A stretch of DNA of 64,000 bases from Fertoeibacter niger. GTDB taxonomy: Bacteria; Pseudomonadota; Alphaproteobacteria; Rhodobacterales; Rhodobacteraceae. The translations under genes were made by a program, and so were the position numbers. Numbering within the stretch: the stretch's first letter is position 1; the number at the start of each line of letters is the position of its first letter. Shown one piece after another: positions 18,212-25,961 of the stretch. The notes under the pieces were generated by a model that did not search any database, was not told where the DNA came from, and saw only the letters and a list, made by a program, of their open reading frames with translations. The DNA is taken from assembly GCF_009380135.2 (NCBI RefSeq), contig NZ_WHUT02000003.1, positions 62,001 to 126,000 on the forward strand. The letters run 5' to 3'.

Positions 18212-19048
18212 TCAGAAGCCGTAGACCAGCGACACGCCCAGCTTGTTGTCGGTGCGGATCGCGTTGCTGTCGTTGTAGTCGGTCAGATAGCTGACGCGGG
18301 TGGCAAAGGCGTCCGTCACCTTGAAGTTGACGCCCAGGTCGTTGTTGATGCGCAGCGCCGAGTCCGACTTCAGGATGTCGGTGTCATTGGTGGCGAACAC
18401 GTTCTCGTTGATGCGCCAGAACAGACGCGACGAGGCGATATAGCCGGTTTCGGTTTCGCTGTTGTCGAAGCCGTCTTCCAGATAGCTGACACCGATACCG
18501 GCCTGCACGCGCCAGGCCAGATCGGGCGTGTTCACGATGCGGTAACCCGGACCAAAGCCAAGGAAAGCGTCGGTCTTGGTGCGGTCGGCAAAGCCATCGG
18601 CCAGGCCGTCAGACGCGATGCGGCCCAGGGCAAAACCATAGAACGAGTCGTTGAAGTAGTAGTTCGCGTCATAGACCGCGAACACGTCTTCTTTGGTCGC
18701 CTGGTTGTCGGTCTCGGTGAACTCCAGCGCGAGGCCGATGGTCTGCACGAACTGGCCTTGGGCAAAGCGCAGACGGGCGCCGGCGGTCAGATCCTGCGAT
18801 TCTTCGTTGCCGGTGCTGCCGGAGTAACCCAGCGAGGCGCTGCCCGACAGACCTTCGCGGGTCTCAGCCGCGCCAAACCGGTTCGCATCTTCGGCGCGTT
18901 CCATGTCTTCGGCGATATCATCCTCGATATCCTCGATGCGGTCTTCCAGCGCCTGAGTGCCGGTCAGCGTGGTCTGCGCAAAGGCCGAAGTGCCGGCCAG
19001 CAGCAGGGCGAGAGCCGAGACACCTGCGATTCGGGTGGTATGTTTCAT
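18212..19048 (-). CDS. DUF481/YdiY-like outer-membrane beta-barrel protein (salt-induced type)
   Basis: 278 residues with signal peptide MKHTTRIAGVSALALLLAGT ending in SAFA. An acidic coiled segment rich in ED pairs (EDRIEDIEDDIAEDMERAED) follows, and then alternating beta strands such as LSGSASLGYSGSTGNEESQD and a final ...LGVSLVYGF ending in phenylalanine, typical of outer-membrane barrels recognised by the Bam machine. It matches DUF481 proteins, sometimes named putative salt-induced outer membrane proteins. The start at 19048 follows AAGGACAGGAT. It is convergent with the 6S RNA gene and ends at a clear terminator. Confidence 0.85.
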   Translation of the reverse strand: MKHTTRIAGVSALALLLAGTSAFAQTTLTGTQALEDRIEDIEDDIAEDMERAEDANRFGAAETREGLSGSASLGYSGSTGNEESQDLTAGARLRFAQGQFVQTIGLALEFTETDNQATKEDVFAVYDANYYFNDSFYGFALGRIASDGLADGFADRTKTDAFLGFGPGYRIVNTPDLAWRVQAGIGVSYLEDGFDNSETETGYIASSRLFWRINENVFATNDTDILKSDSALRINNDLGVNFKVTDAFATRVSYLTDYNDSNAIRTDNKLGVSLVYGF

Positions 19049-19434
19049 ATCCTGTCCTTTCAACTCGTAGTTCGCTGTGCAAAGCTCAAACCCAAGCTTG
19101 CATTGCAGCCGTGATCGGTAACTAGGCAGGTCGAACGGGCGATCCAAGCGGCCAGAGACACCACGGAAAAGCTGGGCGGCAAATGGCCCAAAACTGCCAA
19201 AAGCATCGGCTAATTCGTGCCTTTTCAACTATTTAGCCGAAAACCTTACGTCACGTCAGGACGGAACCCGGCCATTTCGCGCCTGATATGTCGCAGTCTG
19301 CGTGACATTTCCGCATCTGTTTCAGAATGTCGAAAAGCTGCTGTTCACCGTTGCGCGACCATCCGGGCCAAAGCCCGCTTGCATGGCGGGCAATCCGGCC
19401 CCAGATAGGGGGGCTGGCACACGGAGCCACCCGC
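19049..19434. other. Long divergent intergenic region
   Basis: 386 bases between the starts of the DUF481 gene and the VOC gene. It must contain the DUF481 promoter. It includes an AT-richer patch around 19215-19245 and TTACGTCACGTCAGG near 19249. I found no convincing open frame, RNA fold or consensus promoter in it. Confidence 0.4.
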
Positions 19435-19833
19435 ATGCTGTCACACAGTTTCATCGGCGTGAATGATTTTGAACGGGCGCTGCACTTTTATGCAGCGGTG
19501 ATGCAGGCGCTTGGCCACCGGCAGCGGTTTGTCGAACGGGCCCGCCCCTGGGCCGGCTGGCAAGCCGAGGGCCAGGCCCGCCCGCTGTTCCTGATCGGGG
19601 CGCCCCATGATGGCGCAGCGGCCAGCACCGGCAACGGGCAGATGGTGGCTTTGCTTGCCCCCGACCGCGCAGCGGTGCGGGCCGCCCATGCGGCAGGGCT
19701 GGCCGCAGGCGGCAGCGATGCGGGCGCACCGGGGCCAAGGCCCGAATATCATGCGGATTATTACGGGGCCTACCTGCGCGACCCCGAGGGCAACAAGATC
19801 GGGCTGGCCTGCCACGACCCTGCCGGCAATTGA
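19435..19833 (+). CDS. VOC-family (glyoxalase-like) protein
   Basis: 132 residues, one vicinal-oxygen-chelate domain: MLSHSFIGVNDFERALHFYA at the start gives the first metal-ligand strand (His4), and YYGAYLRDPEGNKIGLACHD near the end gives the second half with the DPEGNKI signature. The likely metal ligands are His4 and a late Glu/His. It resembles the small YycE/PA1353-like dioxygenase or glutathione-linked enzymes. The substrate is unknown. The ATG at 19435 has CGGAG upstream. It is convergent with nusB. Confidence 0.8.
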   Translation: MLSHSFIGVNDFERALHFYAAVMQALGHRQRFVERARPWAGWQAEGQARPLFLIGAPHDGAAASTGNGQMVALLAPDRAAVRAAHAAGLAAGGSDAGAPGPRPEYHADYYGAYLRDPEGNKIGLACHDPAGN

Positions 19834-19880
19834 CGCGCCGCTGTCTGAAGCGGGCGCAGACCGCTGCGGCCAGCGGCAGA

Positions 19881-20357
19881 TCAGAAGGCGGCGGGTTTCG
19901 CCTCGCGTGCCATATGGTCAAGCACGGCATTCACGAATTTCGCCTCTTTCCCTTCGGGAAAAAACGCCTTGGCCACATCGACGAATTCGGTGATCACCAC
20001 CTTGGGCGGCGTTTCAGTTTCCAGCACCTCGGCCCCAGCCGCGCGAAACAGCGCGCGCAGAACAGGGTCGATGCGGTCGATCGGCCATTTCTCTACCAGC
20101 GCCCGGTCGGTCATCTGGTCGATCTTCGCCTGAAAGTTCACGGCCGCGTCGATCAGCTTGCGGAAATGCGCGCTGTCGCCTTCGGCCATTTCCTCATCAT
20201 CATAGACGGCACCGAAACGGTGAGTCTCGAACTCGCGCACCACCGCCTCGACGGTCTGGCCGGATGCCTCCATCTGGAACAACGCCTGCACGGCATAAAG
20301 CCGGGCGGCCGATTTCATCTGGCGCTTTTCGGCGCGGCGTTCGTCACTCGTGCTCAT
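19881..20357 (-). CDS. nusB: Transcription antitermination factor NusB
   Basis: 158 residues, all-helical. It shows RLYAVQALFQMEASGQTVE (box A RNA/NusE-binding helices) at the N-terminus and PPKVVITEFVDVAKAFFPEG followed by KFVNAVLDHMA at the C-terminus. NusB with NusE binds boxA in rRNA leaders to prevent premature termination. The ATG at 20357 overlaps the ribH stop by four bases (ATGA), implying translational coupling. It is the last gene of the riboflavin operon, a common ribH-nusB order. Confidence 0.96.
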   Translation of the reverse strand: MSTSDERRAEKRQMKSAARLYAVQALFQMEASGQTVEAVVREFETHRFGAVYDDEEMAEGDSAHFRKLIDAAVNFQAKIDQMTDRALVEKWPIDRIDPVLRALFRAAGAEVLETETPPKVVITEFVDVAKAFFPEGKEAKFVNAVLDHMAREAKPAAF

Positions 20358-20869
20358 GCCGAAGACCCCACCGGGCGAAAGCCGATGCCCTTGGACGCGC
20401 CCGCCCAGCCCCGGCTGAGCGCGATCAGGTGCAGCGCCGCCGCTGCCGCCCCGCCCCCCTTGTTCTGGCCCGCAGCATCGGCCCGCACTTCGGCCTGGCC
20501 CCGGTTTTCCACCGTCAGGATGCCGTTGCCGATGCAAGCGCCCTGCAGCCCCAGCAACATCAACCCGCGCGAGCTGTCGTTGCAGACGGTATCGTAATGC
20601 GTCGTCTCGCCCCGGATGATGCAGCCCAGCGCCACATAGCCATCGTATTTCGCCTGCCGTTCGGCCATGGCGATGGCGGTCGGCACTTCCAGCGCGCCGG
20701 GCACCTCGACCAGATCGCATTCCGCGCCACAGGCGGCGGCAATCGCACGGGCACCGGCCACCAGATTGTCGGCAATGTCCTTGTAATAGGGCGCCACCAC
20801 GATCAGAAGCTTCACCGGCTTGTCGAACACCGGCAGCGGCAGGGTGTAATGCTGTTCATTGGCGGCCAT
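20354..20869 (-). CDS. ribH: 6,7-dimethyl-8-ribityllumazine synthase RibH
   Basis: 171 residues. Family blocks VEVPGALEVPTAIAMAERQ and GYVALGCIIRGETTHYDTVC are present, the latter with the catalytic histidine of the RGxTxH motif, and CIGNGILTVENRGQAEVRAD follows. It condenses ribityl-aminopyrimidinedione with dihydroxybutanone phosphate to lumazine, the substrate of riboflavin synthase. The C-terminus carries an Ala-rich helix. The ATG at 20869 is preferred over a TTG two codons upstream. Its start abuts the ribB stop and its own stop overlaps nusB. Confidence 0.95.
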   Translation of the reverse strand: MAANEQHYTLPLPVFDKPVKLLIVVAPYYKDIADNLVAGARAIAAACGAECDLVEVPGALEVPTAIAMAERQAKYDGYVALGCIIRGETTHYDTVCNDSSRGLMLLGLQGACIGNGILTVENRGQAEVRADAAGQNKGGGAAAAALHLIALSRGWAGASKGIGFRPVGSSA

Positions 20870-20871
20870 GG

Positions 20872-21975
20872 TCAAACCTCTGTAATCGGGCGTGTGCCGG
20901 TGATGGACAGGCCATAAGCCTCCAGCCCCACCACTTTCGGCGCTTTGGAATTTGTCACCAGCATGATCTTGCTGAGGCCCAGCGACGACAGGATTTGCGC
21001 ACCCACCCCGTATTGCCGCAGGGTATGCGGTGATACTTCGCCATCCATCACCAGTTTCATCGTCGTGTCGCGCAGCAGCACCACCACACCGCGCCCCTCG
21101 GCGGCGATCAGGCGCATGGCGGCGGGCAATTCGCCGGTCTGGCCAGCCCCCACGCCCAGCACATCCTCCAGCGGGTTCAACGCATGCATCCGCACCAGCA
21201 CCGGCTCATCCGACAGGATATCGCCCTTGGTCAGCACCACCTGCTCGGCGCCCTGCGTGTCATCGGAAAACACCCGCATCAGCCAGTCGCCGCCATGCAC
21301 CGAATGCACACGCTTTACAGCCTTTTCGTTCACCAGATTGTCGTGGCGGCGGCGATAGGCGATCAGGTCGGAAATGGTGCCGATCTTCAGGTTGTGCTTT
21401 TGCGCAAAGCTGACCAGATCGGGCAGCCGCGCCATTGTGCCATCCTCGTTCATGATCTCGCAGATCACGCCCGAGGGGTTGAGGCCTGCCAGCCGGCTGA
21501 CATCGACCGCAGCCTCGGTATGCCCGGCGCGCACCAGCACGCCGCCATCGCGGGCACGCAGCGGAAAGACATGGCCCGGCGTGGCAATGTCGGCCGGACC
21601 CCGGGTCGGGTCAATCGCCACGGCCACGGTCAGCGCACGGTCTGCTGCCGAAATGCCGGTGCTGACCCCCTCGCGCGCCTCGATCGACAGGGTAAAGGCT
21701 GTCTCATGGCGGCTGGAGTTCTTGGGGCTCATCAAGGGCAGGCCCAAAGCCTCGATCCGTGCGGCGGGCAGCGCCAGGCAGATCAGCCCGCGCCCGTGCA
21801 TCGCCATGAAATTGATCGCCTGCGGCGTGCACATCTGCGCGGGGATCACCAGATCGCCCTCATTCTCGCGGTCTTCGTGATCCACCAGAATGAACATGCG
21901 CCCGTTGCGCGCGTCGTCGATGATTTCCTCGACCGAGGAAATCGCGTCGGAGTAATCGGTTCTGATCTCGGTCAT
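20872..21975 (-). CDS. ribB: 3,4-dihydroxy-2-butanone 4-phosphate synthase fused to degenerate GTP cyclohydrolase II domain
   Basis: 367 residues. Residues about 10-205 form the RibB domain: VDHEDRENEGDLVIPAQ, then PKNSSRHETAFTLSIEAREG and GHVFPLRARDGGVLVRAGHTE. The rest is a RibA-like domain starting RVHSVHGGDWLMRVFSDD. The RibA zinc-binding cysteine block is absent: the stretch reads NPLEDVLGVGAGQTGELPAA where active enzymes have a CDCG motif. This matches the RibB-plus-variant fusion described in Proteobacteria (RibBX). It makes the four-carbon riboflavin precursor from ribulose 5-phosphate. The ATG at 21975 has a GGGGGAG six bases upstream. Confidence 0.93.
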   Translation of the reverse strand: MTEIRTDYSDAISSVEEIIDDARNGRMFILVDHEDRENEGDLVIPAQMCTPQAINFMAMHGRGLICLALPAARIEALGLPLMSPKNSSRHETAFTLSIEAREGVSTGISAADRALTVAVAIDPTRGPADIATPGHVFPLRARDGGVLVRAGHTEAAVDVSRLAGLNPSGVICEIMNEDGTMARLPDLVSFAQKHNLKIGTISDLIAYRRRHDNLVNEKAVKRVHSVHGGDWLMRVFSDDTQGAEQVVLTKGDILSDEPVLVRMHALNPLEDVLGVGAGQTGELPAAMRLIAAEGRGVVVLLRDTTMKLVMDGEVSPHTLRQYGVGAQILSSLGLSKIMLVTNSKAPKVVGLEAYGLSITGTRPITEV

Positions 21976-22092
21976 CGGCATCTCCCCCGGTTTGCCAGCC
22001 CCATAACGCGCCCCGCAGCCGAAGGCCAGAGCGAGCAAGGGCTTTGCCCCGCAGGGCGCGCAGGGCCGCTGTGCATCAGGGCAGAATGCCGG

Positions 22093-22653
22093 TCAGCCCT
22101 GCCCGAAATAGCGGTCGGCGGGCAGATAGCCTGCCAGCCGCCCCGCCACGCACCAATCCTGTTCCAGCGCGGTATCGCCCACCAGCAGCACCGTATCGCC
22201 CGGCAGGCGGCCCAACGCGGCGCGCAGCCCGTCGCGGGTCTGCGCGAAACTGCCCAGGGCTGCAGGTGCGGCATGCGCCGCGTCGATCAGCGCGGGCGCG
22301 GCGGCCAGCAGGCCCTGCGGCGTCAGCGGGGCCTGCGCCAGCGCCAGCCGCCCGCAGTTCAGCAGCGCCGCCAGCTTTGCCGCGCGGTCTTGCGGCAGCG
22401 CGGGGCGCTGTGCCAGCACCCGCAGCGCGTTGGACGAAAACAGAAAGGCCACCACATCATGCCCTGTCGCGGCACGGACCGAGGCATAGGTGCGGTAGTC
22501 CAGCCCCAGTTCCTGCGCGCGCCGGACCCGCAGGCGCAAAACCTCCAGCGGCAGATGCGGCAGCAGGTCGGCCCGCGCCTTTTGCCAGCAATGCAGCCGC
22601 CAGCCTGTGCCTTCGGTCAGACCGGGGCCACGGTTGTGGCCGATGCCGCTCAT
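22093..22653 (-). CDS. Unknown protein inside the riboflavin operon
   Basis: 186 residues, starting MSGIGHNRGPGLTEGTGW. A basic, helical N-terminal half (RLHCWQKARADLLPHLPLEV, LRLRVRRAQELGLDYRTYAS) resembles HTH-like or nucleic-acid-binding helices and precedes an alanine/leucine-rich half. The last third alternates strand and helix (GDTVLLVGDTALEQDWCVAG). No signal peptide. I do not recognise the family. The ATG at 22653 overlaps the ribE stop by four bases, so translation is probably coupled to riboflavin synthase, which ties it to flavin supply by location only. Confidence 0.7.
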   Translation of the reverse strand: MSGIGHNRGPGLTEGTGWRLHCWQKARADLLPHLPLEVLRLRVRRAQELGLDYRTYASVRAATGHDVVAFLFSSNALRVLAQRPALPQDRAAKLAALLNCGRLALAQAPLTPQGLLAAAPALIDAAHAAPAALGSFAQTRDGLRAALGRLPGDTVLLVGDTALEQDWCVAGRLAGYLPADRYFGQG

Positions 22654-23249
22654 TGCCCCCATTCCCGCAGCCGGGCGACATAGCGCGCCATCGTGTCCAC
22701 CTCCAGGTTCACCGCATCGCCCAGCGCCACCGCGCCCCAGGTCGTGACCTTCTGCGTATGCGGGATGAAGTTGATGCCGAAATCGGTGCCATCCACCTCG
22801 TTCACCGTCAGCGAGGTGCCATTCAGCGCCACCGACCCCTTCGGCGCGATGAACCCCGCCAGCGCATGCGGCGCGCGGAAGGTCACGCGGGTGCTGTCAC
22901 CCTCGGCCCGCGCGGCCACCACCTCGGCCAGCCCGTCCACATGGCCCGACACGATATGCCCGCCCAGCTCATCCCCCACCTTCAGCGCGCGTTCCAGGTT
23001 GATGCGGCTGCCCGGCCCCCAGCGGCCGATGGTGGTTTTCGACAGCGTTTCCGCCGAAATCTGCACATCGAACCAGCCCTGCGGCGCATCGCCCAGCGCC
23101 ACCACCGTCAGGCATACCCCGTCGCAGGCAATCGAGGCGCCAATGTCGATGCCAGCCACGTCATAGGCGGTGCCGATGCGCGCGCGCAGGTCGCCGCGCT
23201 GCTCCAGTTCCAGAACCTGCCCGATGTCGGTGATGATGCCGGTGAACAT
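22650..23249 (-). CDS. ribE: Riboflavin synthase (alpha subunit)
   Basis: 199 residues with two lumazine-binding repeats: MFTGIITDIGQVLELEQRGD at the start, SIACDGVCLTVVALGD and GGHIVSGHVDGLAEVVA, then the second repeat with SVALNGTSLTVNEVDGTDFG and FIPHTQKVTTWGAVALGDAV. It dismutates two lumazine molecules to riboflavin and pyrimidinedione. The start at 23249 (MFTGII) is invariant in the family. It is first in the rib operon as seen here; ribD and a complete ribA are not in the window. No FMN riboswitch is recognisable upstream. Confidence 0.95.
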   Translation of the reverse strand: MFTGIITDIGQVLELEQRGDLRARIGTAYDVAGIDIGASIACDGVCLTVVALGDAPQGWFDVQISAETLSKTTIGRWGPGSRINLERALKVGDELGGHIVSGHVDGLAEVVAARAEGDSTRVTFRAPHALAGFIAPKGSVALNGTSLTVNEVDGTDFGINFIPHTQKVTTWGAVALGDAVNLEVDTMARYVARLREWGQ

Positions 23250-23436
23250 GCGCGCCTCCTGTGTGTGCCCCTGAGTTAGCCCTGCGGCCCGCGCCGTGCA
23301 AGCCTTCGCCCCCGGCGCGTCGCGCCCGGGCCACAAAGCCGCCGTGATTTTCGCCCTAAAGTGACCTATACGAAACATTTCCCCTGCACTGTGGGGGCGC
23401 GGGCTGCTACCCCGACCCGTGACAGACGAGGCTGAC

Positions 23437-24726
23437 ATGCGTGTGACCGGCGAGAACCGCAACTTCCTGTTCCTGCAAGGGCCGCATGGCCCCTATTTCC
23501 ACCGGCTTGGCCGCATGCTGGCGGCTTCGGGGGCGCAGGTCTGGCGGGTGGGGTTCAACCGGGGCGACCGCGCCTTCTGGCCCGACAGCGCCAGCTACAT
23601 CGCCTATCAGGGCACGGCGGCGCTGTGGCCCGACACGTTCCGCACGCTGATTGCCGAAAAATCCATCACCGATATCGTGCTTTATGGTGACACCCGCCCG
23701 CTGCATGCCCATGCCGTCGCCATTGCGCGCGCGGCGGGCATCATGGTGCATGTGTTCGAAGAGGGCTATCTGCGCCCGCATTGGGTGACATATGAACGCG
23801 GCGGATCGAACGGCCATTCCCGGCTGATGACACTTTCGCTGCGCGACATGCAGGCGGCGCTGGCCCATTCCGACATGGATCTGCCCGATGCCCCCGCCCG
23901 CTGGGGTGACATGAAGCAGCACATGTTCTGGGGCGCGCTGTATCACTGGTTCGTGCTGGCCGGGTTCTGGGATTACCGCAGCTACCGGCCGCACCGCGCG
24001 CTGACCGTGGGGCAGGAATTCGCGCTTTACTGCAAGCGGCTGGCGCTGATGCCCTTTCACCGGCTGGAACGCTTTGCCGCCACCTTCCGCATAAAGCACG
24101 GCGGATTTCCCTACCATCTGGTGCTGTTGCAGCTGGAACATGACAGCAGCTTCCAGATGCATTCGCCGTTTTCCACCATGACCGAATTTCTGGCGCTGGT
24201 GATCGAGGGCTTTGCCCGGGGCGCCGCGCCGCATCATCATCTGGTGTTCAAGGCGCATCCGCTGGAAGATGGGCGCGTCGCCGTGGCCCGGGAAATCCGC
24301 CGTCTGGCCGCGCAGCATGGCGTGTCGGCCCGGGTGCATTTCGTGCGGGGGGGCAAGCTGGCAGGGCTCTTGAACCACGCACGCTCTGCCGTGACGGTGA
24401 ATTCCACCGCAGGACAGCAGGTGCTGTGGCGCGGCCTGCCGCTGAAAACCTTTGGCGCGGCGGTCTATGCCAAGCCTGAATTCGTCTCGACCCAGCCGCT
24501 GCATGAATTTTTTGCCCGCCCGACCCGGCCCGACAGCCGCGCCTATCGCGATTACCGGCATTATCTGCTGGAAACCAGCCAGGTGCCCGGCGGGTTTTAT
24601 TCGATCCAGGGCCGGCGCGAATTGCTGCGCCAGGTGGTCGACATGATGCTATCGCCCGAAGACCCCTATGACGCGCTGACATCCGGCAACGCGGCACCAC
24701 GGCAACAGTTGCGAATCGTCAACTGA
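23437..24726 (+). CDS. kpsS: Capsular polysaccharide biosynthesis/export protein KpsS-like (beta-Kdo transferase)
   Basis: 429 residues. It begins MRVTGENRNFLFLQGPHGPY, and the KpsS blocks VYGD-like IVLYGDTRPLHAHAVAIAR, HVFEEGYLRPHWVTYERGG, LVFKAHPLEDGR and NSTAGQQVLWRGLPLKTFG are evident. KpsS adds the first beta-Kdo to the lyso-phosphatidylglycerol anchor of group 2 type capsules on the cytoplasmic face; KpsC then adds alternating Kdo units. The ATG at 23437 (GAGG seven bases upstream) is chosen over a GTG six codons earlier. The KpsD-like and KpsC genes follow on the same strand. Confidence 0.88.
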   Translation: MRVTGENRNFLFLQGPHGPYFHRLGRMLAASGAQVWRVGFNRGDRAFWPDSASYIAYQGTAALWPDTFRTLIAEKSITDIVLYGDTRPLHAHAVAIARAAGIMVHVFEEGYLRPHWVTYERGGSNGHSRLMTLSLRDMQAALAHSDMDLPDAPARWGDMKQHMFWGALYHWFVLAGFWDYRSYRPHRALTVGQEFALYCKRLALMPFHRLERFAATFRIKHGGFPYHLVLLQLEHDSSFQMHSPFSTMTEFLALVIEGFARGAAPHHHLVFKAHPLEDGRVAVAREIRRLAAQHGVSARVHFVRGGKLAGLLNHARSAVTVNSTAGQQVLWRGLPLKTFGAAVYAKPEFVSTQPLHEFFARPTRPDSRAYRDYRHYLLETSQVPGGFYSIQGRRELLRQVVDMMLSPEDPYDALTSGNAAPRQQLRIVN

Positions 24727-24815
24727 ACCAAGCAACCAACACTGGCATTTTGTGGTGCCTTTCTGTAGGTTTGTAAAAAAAACTTGAGGCAGTAATCCAC
24801 AAAGGAGCCCGAGCA

Positions 24816-25955
24816 GTGAAACTATCGGCAACCAAGGGGGCCAGGATTCTGGTCCTTGCAGCGCTTGTCGCATCGGTCGCGGCCTGCGGGCTTCCCCGGT
24901 CCGGCCCCAACAAGCGCGAGATTTTTGCGGGCTCGGTCCTGAAACAGGGCGACGCCTTTGTTGTCACGGTGAACCCCCGCGTCACGCGCGCCACGGCTGT
25001 GGTGCCATCGTTCGGCTTCGGCTCCGACTTCCGCAATGCGGGCGTCGTGGGGTCGGATACGATTGCAGCGGGCGATGTGCTGGCGTTGACCGTGTTTGAA
25101 AACGTGCGCGACGACCCGCTTCTGGGCAACACCGGGCAGCGCGTGTCGGTGCTGGAACAGGTGCAGGTCGACGGTCAGGGCTTCATCTTTGTGCCCTACG
25201 CCGGCAAGATCAAGGCATCGGGCCAGACGCCCGACGGGTTGCGCCAGGCCATCACCCGCAAGCTTGACACCCAGACACCCGACCCGCAGGTCACGGTGCA
25301 GCGCGTGGCGGGCGACGGATCGACCGTCAGTGTCACGGGCGCAGTTGCCGCAACCGGGGTCTATCCGATCGAACGGCCCACGCGCACATTGTCGACCATG
25401 CTGGCGCGTGCAGGCGGCATCGCGATTGAACCGTCGTCGGCCATCGTGCGCGTGACGCGGGCCGGGCGCACCGGCAAGGTCTGGTTGCAGGATCTCTATG
25501 ACAATCCGGCGCTTGATATTGCCCTGCGCGCGGGTGACCAGATCGTTGTCGAACGCGATACCCGCAATTTCGTGGCCCTAGGTGCCACCGGCGCGCAAAG
25601 CCTGATCCCGTTCGAGTCGCAGACCCTGTCGGCCATCGAGGCGATTGCCACGGTAGGCGGGCTGAACACCACGCTGGCAGACCCGACAGGCGTGTTCGTG
25701 TTCCGCAACGAACCGGCCGAGATTGCCAATGCCGTCTTGGGCCGCAACGACCTGCGCGGCGACCAGCGGTTCGTCTATGTGCTGGATCTGACGCAGCCGA
25801 CTGGCGTGTTCGAGGCGCGGGATTTCGTGATCCGCGACGGCGACACGGTCTATGTCACCGAAGCACCCTTCGTGCAGTGGCAAAAAACCCTCAGCGCGGT
25901 CACGGGCACCAGTGCGGCGGCGGAATCGCTGACCTCGGTTGGCTCGGGCGGCTGA
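24816..25955 (+). CDS. Polysaccharide export outer-membrane lipoprotein (Wza/KpsD-like)
   Basis: 379 residues with a lipoprotein signal MKLSATKGARILVLAALVAS ending in VAAC. The poly-export domain (AGDVLALTVFENVRDD, then VQVDGQGFIFVPYAGKIKAS) is followed by SLBB-type beta-grasp repeats (VSVTGAVAATGVYPIERPTR and a second near VALGATGAQSLIPFES). Such proteins form the outer-membrane channel for capsule export. The start codon is GTG at 24816, preceded by AAAGGAG with eight bases of spacing, which is convincing. The inner-membrane ABC transporter (KpsMT) and KpsE are not in the window. Confidence 0.92.
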   Translation: MKLSATKGARILVLAALVASVAACGLPRSGPNKREIFAGSVLKQGDAFVVTVNPRVTRATAVVPSFGFGSDFRNAGVVGSDTIAAGDVLALTVFENVRDDPLLGNTGQRVSVLEQVQVDGQGFIFVPYAGKIKASGQTPDGLRQAITRKLDTQTPDPQVTVQRVAGDGSTVSVTGAVAATGVYPIERPTRTLSTMLARAGGIAIEPSSAIVRVTRAGRTGKVWLQDLYDNPALDIALRAGDQIVVERDTRNFVALGATGAQSLIPFESQTLSAIEAIATVGGLNTTLADPTGVFVFRNEPAEIANAVLGRNDLRGDQRFVYVLDLTQPTGVFEARDFVIRDGDTVYVTEAPFVQWQKTLSAVTGTSAAAESLTSVGSGG

Positions 25956-25961
25956 GGCGGC

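Noticed and set aside
23250-23436. Possible FMN riboswitch upstream of ribE
   Set aside because: The conserved FMN-aptamer blocks cannot be found in either orientation; the stretch has only generic GC hairpins.
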